This document shows, in pieces, positions 37,387-44,857 of a stretch of 64,000 bases of DNA. Numbering within the stretch: the stretch's first letter is position 1; each line of letters begins with the position of its first letter. The notes below the pieces were generated by a model that did not search any database, was not told the origin of the DNA, and worked only from the letters and a program-made list of their open reading frames with translations. This stretch comes from Haloparvum alkalitolerans (GTDB lineage: Archaea > Halobacteriota > Halobacteria > Halobacteriales > Haloferacaceae), in assembly GCF_050122995.1 (NCBI RefSeq), contig NZ_JBNLIA010000005.1, forward strand, positions 1 through 64,000, written 5' to 3'. A program made the position numbers and the translations under genes.

Positions 37387-38043
37387 TCACTCCCCGCCGC
37401 GGACGGCGACATCGGCGACCGTGGGGAGTCGCCAGCCGTACGCGACCGCGGCCAACCGGAGGCCGACCGTGACGGCCGCGCAGGCCGCAGCTGCGAGTCC
37501 GGCCGCGCCGACGGCGGCGGTCGCCCAGTAGGTGACGCCGCCGAGCACCGCGGGGGTCGCGTAGAAGTCCTCGAAGAGGATGAACGGCGGGCGATCCAGT
37601 AGCACGTCCGCGGTCGCGCCGCCCCCGACGGCGTTGATCGTCGCGATAGCGACCACGCCGAACGCGGAGACACCGGCGTCCGTGGCGACGATCGCCCCGG
37701 CAGTCGCGAACGCGGCGAGCCCGATCGCGTCCGCGAGCAGCGTCACCGGGTGCGAGTCGGGCGCGTCGAGCAGGAGCGGCAGCCCGATGGCGAGCGCGAC
37801 GCCGACCAGCGCCAGTCCGATCTCGACCGGCGACTGGAGGACGAGCGGGACGCGGTTGACCAGCAGGTCGCGGGTCGTCCCGCCGGCGAACGCCATCGCC
37901 AGGCCGACGATCGCGATCCCGAGCAGGTCGTACTCCTCGCGGACGGCCTTCGAGGCGCCGACGAACGCGAACGCCACGAGCCCGACCGCGTTCATGACCG
38001 CGAAGGGGTCGCGAACGGCGGCGACGAACTGCTCCGTAAGCAC
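37387..38043 (-). CDS. TRIC cation channel family (UPF0126) membrane protein
   Basis: A 218-residue, seven-TM protein of the TRIC/YicG group, which form K+-permeable trimeric channels in characterised members. The duplicated three-helix motif shows as FAFVGASKAVREEYDLLG / AFAGGTTRDLLVNRVP and FATAGAIVATDAGVSAFG / INAVGGGATADVLLDRPPF, with the conserved Gly-rich kinks. Single gene on the minus strand. Ion specificity cannot be told from sequence. Confidence 0.9.
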   Translation of the reverse strand: MLTEQFVAAVRDPFAVMNAVGLVAFAFVGASKAVREEYDLLGIAIVGLAMAFAGGTTRDLLVNRVPLVLQSPVEIGLALVGVALAIGLPLLLDAPDSHPVTLLADAIGLAAFATAGAIVATDAGVSAFGVVAIATINAVGGGATADVLLDRPPFILFEDFYATPAVLGGVTYWATAAVGAAGLAAAACAAVTVGLRLAAVAYGWRLPTVADVAVRGGE

Positions 38044-38154
38044 GACGATAGCTACGAGGGGCGCGCTGTTGAGTCCATCGGCTTCGACAAGCGCGTCCCG
38101 AAGCCGCCACCGACCCGCGGAGCGGCGGACGCGACCGAATCGGGGCCGCGCGCC

Positions 38155-38946
38155 TCAGTCGGAGCGCGCCAGCGCCCGCTCGAGGTCACGTCTGGCCTCG
38201 TCGAGCCGGGAACCGAGCTCCCCGACGGCGGCGAGGACCGGGTATCGGTCGTCGAGCCCGGCGTAGAGGTACGCCGGAACGTTCGGGAACGAGGAGGGGA
38301 GGCGCATCCGCCGCCGCTGCTCCCGGAGGTCGGCCTGCCGCCGGGCGGCGAGCGCGTCGCACTTCCGACGCAGTACCGGCACCTGCGCGCGGCGAGCGTC
38401 GAGTGCGCCGAAGTCGCGGTCCGCGTGCCGGCCGTCGGTCAGGTCCGCGACCGCCTCGCGGAGGGCCGCGACCACGGACGCGCCGTGCTCGAGTGACTCC
38501 GCCTCCGCGTCGAGCGTGTCGAGGAACACCGATCGTTCCTCGATGGCCGTCTCCGTGCGGTCGATCAGAGTCCGCCTGGACCGGTCGTCGAAGGCGGACT
38601 GGCCGGTGAGGATCAGCGCGAGGTCGGCGCCGAACTCGGCCTCGACGCTCGCCTCGTACGTCTCGTCGTAGTCGGCGGCGAAGTGCGGGACGCTCATCAC
38701 CGTCTCCTCGTAGGCGGCCTTCACGGCGCGGAGACCTCGTCCCGCGGGATCCACGCGGGAGCGGAGCGGCGGGCCGCGGGCGGGCACCGCCTCGGCGGCG
38801 ATGCGTTCGAGCCGGTCCCGGAACGCCGCGAACGCCTCCCGTTCGTCGACGATCTTGCGGCGTTCGACGCGGAGCGCATCGCTCGCGGCCGCGATCCCGT
38901 CCCCGGTCCCGGACGCGTCGGTCGGCGCGTCGGCGGTCTCCGTCAT
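38155..38946 (-). CDS. helical haloarchaeal protein (DUF7260-like)
   Basis: A 263-residue soluble, mostly helical acidic protein. The block RAVKAAYEETVMSVPHFAAD..YDETYEASVEAEFGADLALIL is typical of a haloarchaeal family that I believe is DUF7260, with SSFPNVPAYLYAGLDDRYPVLA near the C-terminus. The ATG at 38946 is preferred because it precedes MTETADAPTD; a TATA-like element (CTTATAACGG, about 38970-38982 on the minus strand) fits a near-leaderless mRNA. Function unknown. Confidence 0.65.
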   Translation of the reverse strand: MTETADAPTDASGTGDGIAAASDALRVERRKIVDEREAFAAFRDRLERIAAEAVPARGPPLRSRVDPAGRGLRAVKAAYEETVMSVPHFAADYDETYEASVEAEFGADLALILTGQSAFDDRSRRTLIDRTETAIEERSVFLDTLDAEAESLEHGASVVAALREAVADLTDGRHADRDFGALDARRAQVPVLRRKCDALAARRQADLREQRRRMRLPSSFPNVPAYLYAGLDDRYPVLAAVGELGSRLDEARRDLERALARSD

Positions 38947-39102
38947 GGGGCGCACAAGCACCGCGGCGGGCATAAGCCGTTATAAGAGGGGTCCGGACGG
39001 GTCGGGTGGGCTCCCGAGCGCTCAATAGTCCCGGACCGATCTCCGGGCCGGTCGAGAGAGCTCATAGCAGACCTCTTGTTCTGACGGCTCACAGAGGAGG
39101 CC

Positions 39103-39591
39103 ATGACCACCGACGACGCGCCCGACGCGGTCCCGCTGCGAGCGGACCCGGCCCGCCCGGTCGTGCTCGCGTTCGTCTGCGTCCGCAACGCCGGTCGGAG
39201 CCAGATGGCGAGCGCCTTCGCGGAGCGCGAGCGCGCGGCGCGCGGCCTCGAGGAAAGCGTCGACGTCGTCACGGGCGGCACCGACCCCGCCGATCGCGTC
39301 CACCCGGTCGTGGTCGAGGCGATGCGGGAGGTCGGCGTCGACCTCTCCGACCGCGAGCCGCGCGCCGTCTCGGAGGCCGAACTCGCCGACGCGGACGTGG
39401 TCGTCACGATGGGCTGTTCGACGCTCGACCTCCCGGGCGTCGACGACCGGGACTGGGCGCTACCGGACCCCGGAGAGCGGCCCCTCGAGGAGGTCCGCGA
39501 GATCCGCGAGGAGGTCGCGGACCGGGTACACGCCCTGTTCGACGGGATCGAGGCCCCACCCGACCGCGCCGAGGACGGGGCCTCGGAGTAG
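39103..39591 (+). CDS. low-molecular-weight protein phosphatase / arsenate reductase-like
   Basis: A 162-residue enzyme of the LMW-PTP fold. The P-loop C-V-R-N-A-G-R-S (CX5RS) begins near residue 27 in AFVCVRNAGRSQMASAFA, and the general acid motif is present as LPDPGERP (D-P). Such proteins act as arsenate reductases (thioredoxin-coupled) or phosphotyrosine phosphatases. The internal Cys pair expected for thioredoxin-linked ArsC is not evident, so substrate stays open. A GAGGAGG stretch precedes the ATG, a clear ribosome-binding site. It lies head-to-tail with the CGCGG gene. Confidence 0.85.
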   Translation: MTTDDAPDAVPLRADPARPVVLAFVCVRNAGRSQMASAFAERERAARGLEESVDVVTGGTDPADRVHPVVVEAMREVGVDLSDREPRAVSEAELADADVVVTMGCSTLDLPGVDDRDWALPDPGERPLEEVREIREEVADRVHALFDGIEAPPDRAEDGASE

Positions 39592-39597
39592 TCGCCC

Positions 39598-39912
39598 TCA
39601 CTCGACGTGGACGCGGGAGACGTGACCGCCGCAGCCGCACCGCTCCACGTACTCCCACTCCAGGTCCGCGACGTCGCCGTCCGCCGCCGCGAGCGCGTCG
39701 TAGAGGTACGTCTCGGGGTGGCCGTTGTCGCCGTGGGTGACGAGGTTGACGTGATTGCCGGGCGCCGTGTGCGCTATCGCGTCGAGCGCCTCCTCGACCA
39801 CTCGGTCGGGGTCGCCGGCGTGTTCTGGCCCCTCGAGGTTCGCCGACCAGGAGTTGTCGTGCGTCTCGTCGGTCACCGCGGTCGCGTCGGCGGAGTGTTC
39901 CGTGGCAGTCAT
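39598..39912 (-). CDS. CGCGG-motif peptide (putative rSAM-modified RiPP)
   Basis: A 104-residue protein ending ERCGCGGHVSRVHVE, with the CGCGG motif at residues 92-96. The leader-like body (DNSWSANLEGPEHAGDP ... PGNHVNLVTHGDNGHPETYLY) matches the haloarchaeal CGCGG family of putative radical-SAM-modified peptides. No radical SAM gene lies in the window, so the modifying enzyme must be elsewhere or absent. It is divergent from norB and shares with it a CGAA-N4-TTCG type element, suggesting induction with denitrification genes. Confidence 0.75.
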   Translation of the reverse strand: MTATEHSADATAVTDETHDNSWSANLEGPEHAGDPDRVVEEALDAIAHTAPGNHVNLVTHGDNGHPETYLYDALAAADGDVADLEWEYVERCGCGGHVSRVHVE

Positions 39913-39950
39913 CTCACATATTCGTCGGTGCTCGCCCCCCGTGTCTCCGT

Positions 39951-39968
39951 TGCCGAATATGTTCGGCA
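39951..39968. promoter_or_regulatory. CGAA-N4-TTCG element between CGCGG gene and norB
   Basis: TGCCGAATATGTTCGGCA is an inverted repeat with 7-base arms and a 4-base spacer. It contains CGAA-TATG-TTCG, which as I recall is the half-site arrangement reported for the NarO-dependent denitrification promoters of Haloferax. It lies 66 bases before the norB ATG (centre about 74). A near-identical box precedes nirK. Confidence 0.6.
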
Positions 39969-40033
39969 CCCGTTGGCGGTGCGTGAGAACTCGCGGGTGA
40001 ACCCTAAGGGCGGGCGTTCGGAGATAGTCCCGT

Positions 40034-42343
40034 ATGCGCCTGGAACGGAAGACGATCGCGAAGATCATCGCCGTGGTGTTCGTCCTCAATCTCGCGGTGA
40101 TGGGCGGCGGCGCCTGGTTCGCGTACCAGGAAGCCCCCCCGATACCCGAGGAGGTCGTCGGACCCGACGGCGAGGTGATCGTGACGGGCGAGGAGATCAG
40201 GGACGGCAAGCGCACCTTCCAGCGGAATGGGCTGATGAACCACGGCTCCATCCTCGGCAACGGGGCCTACTACGGCGAGGACTACACCGCCGACGCGCTG
40301 GAGTTGAAGGTCCAGCATATGCGCGACTACTACGCGCAGGAGCGGCACGGGAGCGACTACGCCGCGCTGGACGACAGCGAGCAGGCGGCGATCGCCGAGG
40401 TGGTCAGAAACGACCTCGACGACCGGAGCGGGACGACCGCCGCGAGCGGCACCGCGGACGGCGGCGTCATCGCCTACTCCGCGGCCGAGCTGTACGCGCA
40501 CCAGCAGGTCCGCGAGGAGTACGTCGAGCGCTACCACGAGGGCGCACACGACCGCGGCGTCCCCGCGGGGATGATCGACTCGGAGGCCGACGCCGAGCGG
40601 TTCGCTGACTTCGCGATGTGGACCGCGTGGTTCTCCCACGCCGACCGCCCGGGGAGCGACCACTCGTACACGAACGACTGGCCCTACGCCCCCGGCGCGG
40701 GCAACGACGCGACCGGCGCCGCGATGACGTGGAGCGTGATCGCGATGGTGTTGCTGGTCGCGGGCGCCGGCTTCGGGATCTGGCTCTACCGCTCCGTCCG
40801 CCTCCCCGAACCGGAGGTCGAGGGCATCTCCGTGCCCGCGCCGGGCGACGTGAGCGTGTTCCCCAGCCAGCGCGCCGCCCTGCGGTTCGTGCCGGTCGCC
40901 GCGGGGCTGTTCCTCGCGCAGGTGCTGTTGGGAGGGCTGCTGGCGCACTTCTACGTCGAGCGGGCCGGCTTCTTCGGGGTCGAGGAGGTGTTCGGCGTCC
41001 ACATCCTCCAGATCCTCCCGTTCGCCATCGCGAAGACGTGGCACATCGACCTGGGGATCCTCTGGATCGCCGCGACGTGGCTCGGCGCGGGGCTGTTCCT
41101 CCCCGCGCTGTTGACCGGCCACGAGCCGAAGCGGCAGGCGACGTTCGTCAACGGGCTGCTCGCCGCGGTCGTCGTGGTGACGGTCGGCGGCCTCGGCGGC
41201 ATCTGGCTCGGCGCGAACGGCTACTTCGGCGACCTCTGGTGGGTCCTCGGCAACGAGGGGCTGGAGTACCTCGAGGTCGGCAAGCTCTGGCAGGCCGGCC
41301 TGCTGGCCGGGTTCCTCACGTGGGCGGTGCTCGCGATCCGCGGCCTGAAGCCGCTGCTCGACCGCGAGCCGCCGTACGGGCTCGCGCACATGATCCTCTA
41401 CGCCGGTAGCTCCATCGCGCTGCTGTTCACTGCCGGGTTCATGTTCACCCCCGAGACCAACATCGCCGTCACGGAGTTCTGGCGCTGGTGGGTGGTCCAC
41501 ATGTGGGTCGAGGGCGCCTTCGAGTTCTTCATCGTCGCCATCATCGGGCTGACGCTCGTCTCGATGAACCTGCTCTCCCGGCGCAGCGCCGAGAAGGCGG
41601 TGATGCTGCAGGCGCTCCTGGTGATGGGGACCGGCGTCATCGGCGTCTCCCACCACTACTGGTGGATCGGGATGCCCGACGCGTGGATCCCGATCGGGAG
41701 CGTCTTCTCGACGCTGGAGCTGATCCCGCTCGTCTTCATCCTCTACGAGGCGCTCGGGCAGTACGACGCGATGACGACGGACGGCGAGTTCCCCTACCGG
41801 CTCCCGTTCCTGTTCATCGTCGCCTCCGGCGTCTGGAACTTCGTCGGCGCCGGCGTGCTCGGGTTCTTCATCAACCTCCCCATCATCAACTACTACGAGC
41901 ACGGCACCTACCTCACGGTCGGGCACGCCCACGCGGCGATGTTCGGCGCGTTCGGTTTCCTCGCGCTCGGGATGGTGACGTACATGCTGCAGATCGCCAT
42001 CGATCCCGAGCGCTGGGACGGCACGTGGCTCCGCGCGGCCTTCTGGTGTTGGAACGCCGGGCTGGCGCTGATGGTGTTCGTCTCGGTGCTCCCGGTCGGC
42101 TTCATCCAGCTGGAGGCCGCCTTCACCGAGAGCTACGCGGTCGCCCGGAGCGTGGCGTTCTACTCGCGGCCGATGGTCCAGAACCTGTTCTGGGCGCGGC
42201 TCCCGGGCGACACGCTGCTCATCCTCGGGACCGCCATCTACGCCGCGGACCTGGTCCGCAAGCGGTTCGTCCTCCGGGAGTCCGCGGACGACCCCGACGT
42301 GGACGACATGGCGGTCGCGGAGGGGGTCCTGAGCGAGGACTGA
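40034..42343 (+). CDS. norB: quinol-dependent nitric oxide reductase
   Basis: A 769-residue fused qNOR (NorZ type) that reduces NO to N2O using quinol. The N-terminal region (first TM then extracellular domain, residues about 35-230) is the qNOR extension replacing cytochrome c subunit NorC. The heme-copper core shows the His ligands in KTWHIDLGILWIAATW, WWVVHMWVEGAFEFF, VSHHYWWIG and VGHAHAAMFGAFGFLA, with about twelve TM helices. A TATA-like CCCTAAGG is about 27 bases before the ATG. Single gene, convergent in function with nirK further on. Confidence 0.95.
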   Translation: MRLERKTIAKIIAVVFVLNLAVMGGGAWFAYQEAPPIPEEVVGPDGEVIVTGEEIRDGKRTFQRNGLMNHGSILGNGAYYGEDYTADALELKVQHMRDYYAQERHGSDYAALDDSEQAAIAEVVRNDLDDRSGTTAASGTADGGVIAYSAAELYAHQQVREEYVERYHEGAHDRGVPAGMIDSEADAERFADFAMWTAWFSHADRPGSDHSYTNDWPYAPGAGNDATGAAMTWSVIAMVLLVAGAGFGIWLYRSVRLPEPEVEGISVPAPGDVSVFPSQRAALRFVPVAAGLFLAQVLLGGLLAHFYVERAGFFGVEEVFGVHILQILPFAIAKTWHIDLGILWIAATWLGAGLFLPALLTGHEPKRQATFVNGLLAAVVVVTVGGLGGIWLGANGYFGDLWWVLGNEGLEYLEVGKLWQAGLLAGFLTWAVLAIRGLKPLLDREPPYGLAHMILYAGSSIALLFTAGFMFTPETNIAVTEFWRWWVVHMWVEGAFEFFIVAIIGLTLVSMNLLSRRSAEKAVMLQALLVMGTGVIGVSHHYWWIGMPDAWIPIGSVFSTLELIPLVFILYEALGQYDAMTTDGEFPYRLPFLFIVASGVWNFVGAGVLGFFINLPIINYYEHGTYLTVGHAHAAMFGAFGFLALGMVTYMLQIAIDPERWDGTWLRAAFWCWNAGLALMVFVSVLPVGFIQLEAAFTESYAVARSVAFYSRPMVQNLFWARLPGDTLLILGTAIYAADLVRKRFVLRESADDPDVDDMAVAEGVLSED

Positions 42344-42427
42344 GCGCCCGCCGGGGAACGGCCCCCCCGCTCCGTCCGCCGTCCCGTGGCTACCGTTAAG
42401 TACCCCGACCGCTTTGAGACGGGACGA

Positions 42428-43708
42428 ATGTCCCACGACGTGCAGGCCAGACTGAGCGATCTCCGGCGCGCGTTCCACCGTCACCCCGAGCCCGGCTGGC
42501 GCGAGTTCCGGACGACCGCCCGCGTCGTCGAGGAGCTGGAGCGGATCGGCGTCGACGAGATCGCGGTCGGTCGCGAGGCGCTGGCGACCGACGATCGGAT
42601 GGCCGTCCCCGACGAGGCCGACATCGAGCCGTGGCTCGACCGGGCGCGCCGGGCGGGCGTCCGCGAGGACATCCTCGACCGGACGGCCGGCGGCCACACC
42701 GGCGTCGTGGCGACGCTCTCGCGGGGCGAGGGCCCCTGCGTCGCGGTCCGCGTCGACCTCGACGGGATCTCGATGCACGAGTCGGACGCGGCGACCCACC
42801 GACCGACCGCGGAGGGGTTCCGCTCCGAGCACGAGGGGTACATGCACGCCTGCGGACACGATGCGCACATCGCGATGGCGCTCGGAGCGCTGGAGGCGAT
42901 CGAGGCGAGCGCGTTCGAGGGAACGTTCAAGGTCCTCTTCCAGCCCGCCGAGGAGATCTCCGGTGGCGGGAAGGCGATGGCCGAGAGCGGGCACCTCGAC
43001 GACGTGGACTACCTGCTGGCGCTCCACATCGGCCTGGACCACCCCACCGGCGAGGTGGTGGCGGGGATCGAGAAGCCGCTGGCGATGGCACACCTCACTG
43101 CGACGTTCGAGGGCGCGAGCGCCCACGCGGGCAAGGCGCCGAACGAGGGGGCGAACGCGATGCAGGCCGCCTCGGCGGCGATCCAGAACGCCTACGCGAT
43201 CCCCCGCCACCGCGACGGGTCGACGCGCGTGAACGTCGGCCGCATCGAGGGGGGATCCGCGAGCAACGTCATCGCCGAGGAGGTGACGCTGGAGGCCGAG
43301 GTCCGCGGCGAGACGACGGCGCTGATGGAGTACACGCGGACCGAGTTGGAGCGGGTGCTCTACGCGGCCGCCGAGATGCACGACTGCGACGTGACGCCCC
43401 GGATGATCAGCGAGTCGCCGCGCGTCGACAGCCACCCCGCGCTCCGGGACCTCGTCGGGAACGTCGCGTGGGAGGTCGCGGGCGTCGACCGCGTGATCCC
43501 GACCGAGGAGTTCGGCGTCAGCGAGGACGGGACGTATCTGATGCAGCGCGTCCAGGACAACGGCGGCCTCGCCTCCTACATTCTCGTCGGGACCGACCAC
43601 CCGACGAGCCATCACACGCCCACCTTCGACATCGACGAGGCGAGCCTGGACATCGGCGCGACGCTGCTGGCGGAGACCGCCGTCGAACTCTCGCGCAGAC
43701 GCCCGTAG
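42428..43708 (+). CDS. M20D amidohydrolase (AbgA-like), copy 1
   Basis: A 426-residue metal-dependent amidohydrolase of peptidase family M20D. The zinc-binding segment YMHACGHDAH lies near residue 138, the metal-bridging Glu is in LLFQPAEEISGGG, and dimerisation-domain motifs EGASAHAGKAPNEG and GTDHPTSHHTPTFDID follow. Family members deacylate N-acyl amino acids or aminobenzoyl-glutamate. It is a close sister of the copy at 49495-50862, roughly half identical by eye. I infer N-acetyl-diaminobutyrate deacetylation as a candidate role. A TATA-like CCGTTAAG lies about 30 bases before the ATG. Confidence 0.9.
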   Translation: MSHDVQARLSDLRRAFHRHPEPGWREFRTTARVVEELERIGVDEIAVGREALATDDRMAVPDEADIEPWLDRARRAGVREDILDRTAGGHTGVVATLSRGEGPCVAVRVDLDGISMHESDAATHRPTAEGFRSEHEGYMHACGHDAHIAMALGALEAIEASAFEGTFKVLFQPAEEISGGGKAMAESGHLDDVDYLLALHIGLDHPTGEVVAGIEKPLAMAHLTATFEGASAHAGKAPNEGANAMQAASAAIQNAYAIPRHRDGSTRVNVGRIEGGSASNVIAEEVTLEAEVRGETTALMEYTRTELERVLYAAAEMHDCDVTPRMISESPRVDSHPALRDLVGNVAWEVAGVDRVIPTEEFGVSEDGTYLMQRVQDNGGLASYILVGTDHPTSHHTPTFDIDEASLDIGATLLAETAVELSRRRP

Positions 43709-43812
43709 TCGGCCTCGCACGGACGCCCGCGGGCGCCGGAATCGGACGGCTGCGGCGCCCACCGACCCCGCGGACCAGTACTGTTAATCCGTTTGCACCC
43801 GGTAGTGCAGCC

Positions 43813-44460
43813 ATGAGCAAGGACGACGTGCCGGAGTCGCTCGAGGCGGCGGCTGACGCGGACCGGCCGCGCGGGATCCTCACGCCCTCCGACCGCGACT
43901 TTCTGCTCGGACGGAAGACGGACTACACGGACCACTCGCGGAAACAGAAGCGCAACCGGATCCGGCGCCGAGTCCGGAACGCCATCCTCGATTTCAGCAT
44001 CCTGTTCGAGTGCATGGAGGAGCGCGACCTGAACACCGTCTTCGACCCCGACGACGAGGACCGGGAGGCGTACACGCAGGGGATCACCGACATGCTCGCG
44101 TTCCTCCACCTCGGGACGATGGGCTACCACACGCCGTTCAAGGACATGCTCTCGGAGGGCGTCGGCAAGGCCGAACAGCGGCTCGCGGGGTCGAACTACC
44201 GGATGGTCAACGTGGAGTTCAACGTCGAGCCGGTCGGCCAGATCGACGTGGACGAGGTCGTCTCGAAACTGGAAGACGAGGAGTTCGCGGAGCTCACCGA
44301 CGAGGAGCTCCGGGCGTTCGTCCGCCTGCTGACGATGTCCGACTCCTTCTCTCCGGAGGACGTCGGCGAGGAGATCAAAGAGCACGTCGACGAGTTCGCC
44401 GAACAGCTCACGGAGAGCGCCTCCTCCCACGAGGCAACGATCGAGGAACTCACGAACTGA
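43813..44460 (+). CDS. conserved haloarchaeal protein, 215 residues
   Basis: An acidic soluble helical protein. Its core RGILTPSDRDFLLGRKTDY then RRRVRNAILDFSILFE is typical of a haloarchaeal conserved family; the C-terminal EEFAELTDEELRAFVRLL resembles short regulatory helices. A TATA-like CTGTTAATCC (43781-43790) is centred 27 bases before the ATG at 43813, supporting a leaderless start. It has no recognised catalytic motif and lies between the M20D gene and the BCCT transporter, but its own promoter suggests independence. Confidence 0.7.
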   Translation: MSKDDVPESLEAAADADRPRGILTPSDRDFLLGRKTDYTDHSRKQKRNRIRRRVRNAILDFSILFECMEERDLNTVFDPDDEDREAYTQGITDMLAFLHLGTMGYHTPFKDMLSEGVGKAEQRLAGSNYRMVNVEFNVEPVGQIDVDEVVSKLEDEEFAELTDEELRAFVRLLTMSDSFSPEDVGEEIKEHVDEFAEQLTESASSHEATIEELTN

Positions 44461-44621
44461 CGGCGAGTGCGGCGGGCGACGTCGATCATCGAAAATCGGT
44501 TACGCGTGCCGGCCGCAACGCCGGAGCCGCCGCCGCCAGTCCGCCAACGCGGCCGCGAGTAACCGATACTCGAACCGGGGCGTTCGGAAGCGAGTGGACG
44601 AGTCGTGTTCGTTTCCGCCAT

Positions 44622-44644
44622 CTGATCAACGATCAGTCATTTTT
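44622..44644 (+). terminator. hairpin plus T-run, terminator-like
   Basis: CTGATC-AAC-GATCAG is a perfect 6-base stem with a 3-base loop, followed closely by TTTTT. This could end transcription of the 43813-44460 gene, 160 bases upstream. The stem is short, so confidence is modest. Confidence 0.4.
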
Positions 44645-44743
44645 ACTCTCATAGAAGATCGAACGTGTTCCTATCAGCAGAAAATGACTATGTGCGTCGA
44701 ATATACATAATCTGTATAGAAAAGCGCGGAGTGAGAAACACTT

Positions 44744-44753
44744 ATTGTGTATA
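44744..44753 (+). promoter_or_regulatory. ATTGTGTATA element, BCCT promoter
   Basis: ATTGTGTATA overlaps the TATA region, centred about 22-27 bases before the leader ORF ATG (44771). ATTGTGTATAGTT is identical over 13 bases to the element before the M20D/dehydratase operon (minus strand, 50903 down to 50891). Confidence 0.6.
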
Positions 44754-44770
44754 GTTTCGATCGAATCCCC

Positions 44771-44857
44771 ATGCCATCTCGTAGCATGGTACGCGATAGG
44801 TGGAGACAGGGTGCTTCGACCGGCCGCGACCTCGCTCGCGGGGGTGAGACCGGATGA
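44771..44857 (+). CDS. 28-codon leader ORF coupled to BCCT transporter
   Basis: Encodes a short basic peptide (MPSRSMVRDRWRQGAST...) from an ATG about 27 bases after the TATA-like element and ends in TGA that overlaps the transporter ATG (ATGA). As at 7353, I infer leaderless initiation at this mini-ORF and reinitiation on the transporter. The peptide may be functional or only a vehicle. Confidence 0.5.
   Translation: MPSRSMVRDRWRQGASTGRDLARGGETG

Larger units (their letters stand above)
44461..44770. other. 310-base gap upstream of BCCT leader ORF
   Basis: No gene seen. It contains a terminator-like hairpin (44622-44644) and, next to the BCCT unit, an A/T-rich stretch (44680-44755) with several TATA-like and TGTATA/TATACA motifs ending in the ATTGTGTATA element used as promoter. 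Confidence 0.6.

Noticed and set aside
40004..43762. Very long open frame of 1252 codons antisense to norB and an amidohydrolase, plus similar ones at 28252-30456, 11451-14477, 44674-46935 and 34917-37301 opposite strands
   Set aside because: Arg/His/Gly-rich translations typical of the antisense of GC-rich genes; the sense strand carries full motif-bearing proteins.
44754..44770. TCGATCGAATCCCC resembles a tRNA T-arm
   Set aside because: No acceptor stem, anticodon arm or D-arm could be assembled nearby; the sequence is explained as promoter and leader.
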